From Aminipila butyrica (GTDB taxonomy: Bacteria > Bacillota > Clostridia > Peptostreptococcales > Anaerovoracaceae): a DNA stretch of 64,000 nt. Location of the stretch: contig NZ_CP048649.1 in NCBI RefSeq assembly GCF_010669305.1, forward strand, positions 620,001 through 684,000, read 5' to 3'. Shown here one piece after another: positions 62,201 to 64,000 of this stretch. The notes under the pieces are model-generated. The model searched no databases. It saw only the letters and a list, made by a program, of their open reading frames with translations, and was not told the origin of the DNA. The translations under genes and the position numbers were made by a program. How positions within the stretch are numbered: the stretch's first letter is position 1; each line of letters starts with the position of its first letter.

Positions 62201-63813
62201 TTGACAACGGCGGTACGCCATCCGCTGTACCATATGCTTCTGGTCTGCGATTAGAAGCAGGTCAGGCTAGAAGCATAGCAGCTATGCAGCCAACGTGGGG
62301 CTATGAACAATTCATGAATGTAAGCAACAAGAATTATCGGTTAAATATTACCAGCTTTAAAGGGATGGAGGCTGGCAGGCTGACCTCTTGGAATGGTACG
62401 TTGAATATTTCTGCTATGGCGGTCATTGGAGAACCTCACAATCTAACCAACTTGGGTACGGACATCCTGAACAAGAGTAACCCGTTGGATATTGTCAAGA
62501 AAAACGCAGACACACTCATTGTCAGCAATCCGGAAGTATTTACAGTAAAACGGGTTTATGCAGATACGGCTCAGCCGAAACTCATAGGTGATATTCAGTA
62601 TGATGTTTATGACACGGCGGTGAATATTGTCACCATGACGGACAAAGCTGCAAAGATGTACTACGTTATCGTACCGACAGCCACGGTCAATGGTAAGGTG
62701 CCGCCGACGGTAGATCAAGTCCTTAACGGATTGCCATCTTACATCAACAGCAAGTCTGGCACGATCAACATGGCTGACGGACAGATTCAGTATGAAAAGC
62801 TGGTAGATGGGCTTATACCGAACACTGGATATAAATTTTTCTACGTGCTGAAGGGTATTTTCTCTGATAACCTGGAGGTTGTTAATGCCCAGTTCACTTC
62901 ACCGGGCTATATCTATGCAGATGACTTCAAGACTTCCCCTGAGATTACCCCGGAACTCACAGAAGGGCCATATCCGACAGGGATTTCCACAGAGAAGACG
63001 GCAGAGATGGGCGGAGTGGCTAACACAGCTGTAAAGGTATACTGGGTTATGTACACAGGTGGTACCTATACAGATAAGGATGGAAAGACCGCTCTAACAC
63101 CAGAGCAGGTAATCCGACTGAGCAATTCCGATGGTACAGTAGTAGATTCTGGAAATTTTTCAGCGATGAAGGCTACACCATTTACCTTTATTGCCAAGAA
63201 TATGGAAGCGACGAAGACTTATGACGTCTTTGTAGCCCTTCAGAGTGAATATTCGGGGATGATATCTGATAAGGTATATGTATATAAGAATGTGCGGTCT
63301 AAGGATACCGTGCCACCGTATATCTTTGAAAATCCGAAGACTACCATTATCAAAGTAAAATCAGAGACGGATCCTAGCAGCGGCGTTAAGGTCAACACCT
63401 TTGCCGGCACCATAACGGTTCGATTCAGTGAACCATTGTACTTCAAGAATGCTTTGGCTGGTGATGTCATGGAGCCGCTGACGGCAGAACGGCTGGTAAA
63501 CGGACGGCAGCCGCTGCCGACCGCAGATGGAGGCTTGTTTATGTATGACAGGACCAACATGGCTGTGCTGGCTGACATCTATTCCACCGAAGACGGCGAT
63601 GTGTCGGGCAAGAAGCCGATTACTGCTATCAGTTTTGAGTTCAGCGGAGTGCAGGATGGCAGTACTATCGCCATTAATGCTGAAATTTATGATAGAGGTG
63701 GCTGGCGTGCAGGACAGTTCGTTATGGAATTTGTAGAAAATACGACGGTGGAGAAGGGCGAAACCGTACCAGATCTAAAGAAGTCTTATTTTGTACCAAG
63801 GTTCGTACAATAA
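59263..63813 (+). CDS. Large SLH-domain surface protein
   Basis: 1516 residues. A signal peptide (MKRILTIWLCGVLVCIGAYF, cut near residue 27) is followed by three SLH domains (about 28-75, 80-135, 145-195; each with a TRAE/KREE/TRGE-type motif) that bind the cell wall secondary polymer. Residues 200-430 look like a right-handed beta-helix (VETGANLRNTIVPGDLYI, LTVGGDLIISG). After that, at least five modules of about 110 residues or more each carry a YWAV-like core (near residues 468, 580, 695, 1130 and 1258). It is a likely S-layer or cell-surface protein. GAAAGGGG precedes the ATG. The reading frame is complete. Confidence 0.88.
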   Translation: MKRILTIWLCGVLVCIGAYFTTGESYAAHWADQYLNNLVSQQVMRGDENGNLYPNDSITRAEFVAMVNRAFGYSQRGSMPFNDVAQEAWYYDDISVAKKQGYFTGIYPDTAGPDTPLKREEAVTLLCRALKIEGVPFDSLQFADSRNFSSWSKDYINAAVGKRFLTGYPDNTFKPADYMTRGEMAKVLSEVAGEIVKEKGANYIGYANGNVSVVETGANLRNTIVPGDLYITAGMGTGFTELENLTVGGDLIISGTGNAQSGQVSVVLVDCDINHLVIDSSDSKVPMSVRAEGGSVIHTTTVKSSAYLEEDGSSTAFEDVVLNGPSGTTLNLSGDFENVMVKAPDNKISVDKGSVDSLTVDEDAVKGSVFIQKNAIVNSLFCDTATTVTGTGEIDEVSISANGTNISMLPEHIYIRPGVTAVINGQTMTSVDAEASNASPEFMDDYPKYEELKATSVKLLAKTNKPGKVYWAVKNTDLIQSGMSEEDVMTPDSRYVVKSGNVSVVGEKEVTINVTGLISGVHYEYYMVFEDFKEDTTNVEDEPFTTVDVVAPTFLNGTPKVQTASKDKFAMVVMPSKNVKLHWAVLPSKSVPPTAESLAEMKVSGALGLGTEYGLGMNDQKEVIVQGTGEKVLDESVTYDIYMVLEDESENLSRLAKVTAATSDETPPAFMSGYPWNAPSSATALNIRHMSTEAGTLYWAAYTFDSPFPPVDDYESITDGAIQKELKIRAITTGQKAEKSGKVTVAEKTDANLSISGLGKETPYDVYFVLMDKAGNYSEPAALLGLKTLDKTAPVGTMEFDKVLEGNPMVSSNISVAFNEIVYYDGTEKDIRLTQVPAEQKATILASMFSVHDLLSVSKPDYITGIDYTKVQVGEKNGKTVVTFPPEAFGGGAGLNSGGHYQFELNNVVDSDGNAMSQATLLSAFKVVAPQVYMTRYNGTEILKDNEIGFSLKKADGINSDKRFDVIIQADQTITFDLYIDNGGTPSAVPYASGLRLEAGQARSIAAMQPTWGYEQFMNVSNKNYRLNITSFKGMEAGRLTSWNGTLNISAMAVIGEPHNLTNLGTDILNKSNPLDIVKKNADTLIVSNPEVFTVKRVYADTAQPKLIGDIQYDVYDTAVNIVTMTDKAAKMYYVIVPTATVNGKVPPTVDQVLNGLPSYINSKSGTINMADGQIQYEKLVDGLIPNTGYKFFYVLKGIFSDNLEVVNAQFTSPGYIYADDFKTSPEITPELTEGPYPTGISTEKTAEMGGVANTAVKVYWVMYTGGTYTDKDGKTALTPEQVIRLSNSDGTVVDSGNFSAMKATPFTFIAKNMEATKTYDVFVALQSEYSGMISDKVYVYKNVRSKDTVPPYIFENPKTTIIKVKSETDPSSGVKVNTFAGTITVRFSEPLYFKNALAGDVMEPLTAERLVNGRQPLPTADGGLFMYDRTNMAVLADIYSTEDGDVSGKKPITAISFEFSGVQDGSTIAINAEIYDRGGWRAGQFVMEFVENTTVEKGETVPDLKKSYFVPRFVQ

Positions 63814-63838
63814 AGAATAAAATAAAAGTTACCTTAAG

Positions 63839-63880
63839 GGACCCCATCACGGAAAGTTTTTTCGAGATGGGGTCCTTTGC
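63839..63880 (+). terminator. Terminator after the SLH gene
   Basis: GGACCCCATC/GATGGGGTCC stem with a 17-nt loop, followed by TTTGCATTT. Confidence 0.75.
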
Positions 63881-63915
63881 ATTTCGGAGGCCTTTGCTTT
63901 TTTTGTCAAATATTA

Positions 63916-63944
63916 TTGTTAAAGCTTGAAAAAAAATGTATAAT
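63916..63944 (+). promoter_or_regulatory. Promoter of a gene beyond the window
   Basis: TTGTTA (63916-63921), a 17-bp spacer and TATAAT (63939-63944). No ORF starts before the window ends. Confidence 0.5.
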
Positions 63945-64000
63945 GAAGAAAACTATTAGTAGAAGATATACGAATGTAAAAAGCTTGAAAATATAGAAAT

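Overview
The window is a chromosomal segment of a motile Gram-positive anaerobe, most likely a member of the Clostridia. The evidence is the low-to-mid GC content, AGGAGG-type ribosome binding sites with frequent TTG starts, the clostridial flagellar gene order (including flbD, a fused fliY, and a fliW-csrA-flagellin block), an SLH-domain surface protein and a c-di-GMP-I riboswitch in front of the flagellar operon. I cannot name the species.

Layout. 1-3319: the end of a probable defence locus, with a GHKL (MORC/MutL-like) ATPase whose 5' end is off the window, followed by a DNA methyltransferase. 3320-9864: a phage-tail-like gene scrap, a secreted Kelch/Big_2 protein, a chemoreceptor, an unnamed Firmicutes protein, a lipoprotein and a PilZ (c-di-GMP-binding) protein. 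10013-10230: a promoter, folded RNA and terminator unit that looks like an undescribed small RNA. 10232-23021: housekeeping and metabolic genes (2-hydroxyacid dehydrogenase, mntP, rdgB, a YihY protein, divergent serA/serC, an apgM-type phosphoglycerate mutase, a D,D-carboxypeptidase, uvrC, a His-rich DUF1292 protein and an FAD dehydrogenase).

23180-42073 is the main flagellar operon: riboswitch, then flgC-fliE-fliF-fliG-fliH-fliI-fliJ-fliK-flgD-(flg_new)-flgE-flbD-fliM-fliY-cheY-fliO-fliP-fliQ-fliR-flhB-(ylqG-like)-fhlB. It builds the rod, MS ring, C ring, export gate and hook. flgB, fliL, motAB, flhA, flhF and the sigma-28 gene are not in the window. 42206-50323 is the late block, starting at a clear sigma-28-type promoter: flgM-flgN-flgK-flgL-DUF6470-fliW-csrA-flagellin. 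The flagellin leader carries a GGA-loop hairpin suited to CsrA. A second Kelch/Big_2 paralogue follows. On the minus strand, 52017-58918 is a chemotaxis operon, cheA-cheR-cheB, whose last gene is an FtsA-like actin-fold ATPase. CheA carries an extra C-terminal CheW domain. 59263-63813 is a 1516-residue SLH protein.

How they work together. c-di-GMP is read by the riboswitch at the head of the flagellar operon and probably by the PilZ protein. FlgM and the sigma-28 promoter time the late genes, and FliW/CsrA control flagellin translation. CheA/CheR/CheB/CheY and the chemoreceptor steer the motor through FliM/FliY. A separate theme is the phosphoglycerate node: serA and serC share an interleaved palindromic promoter region, and a related repeat lies in front of the phosphoglycerate mutase.
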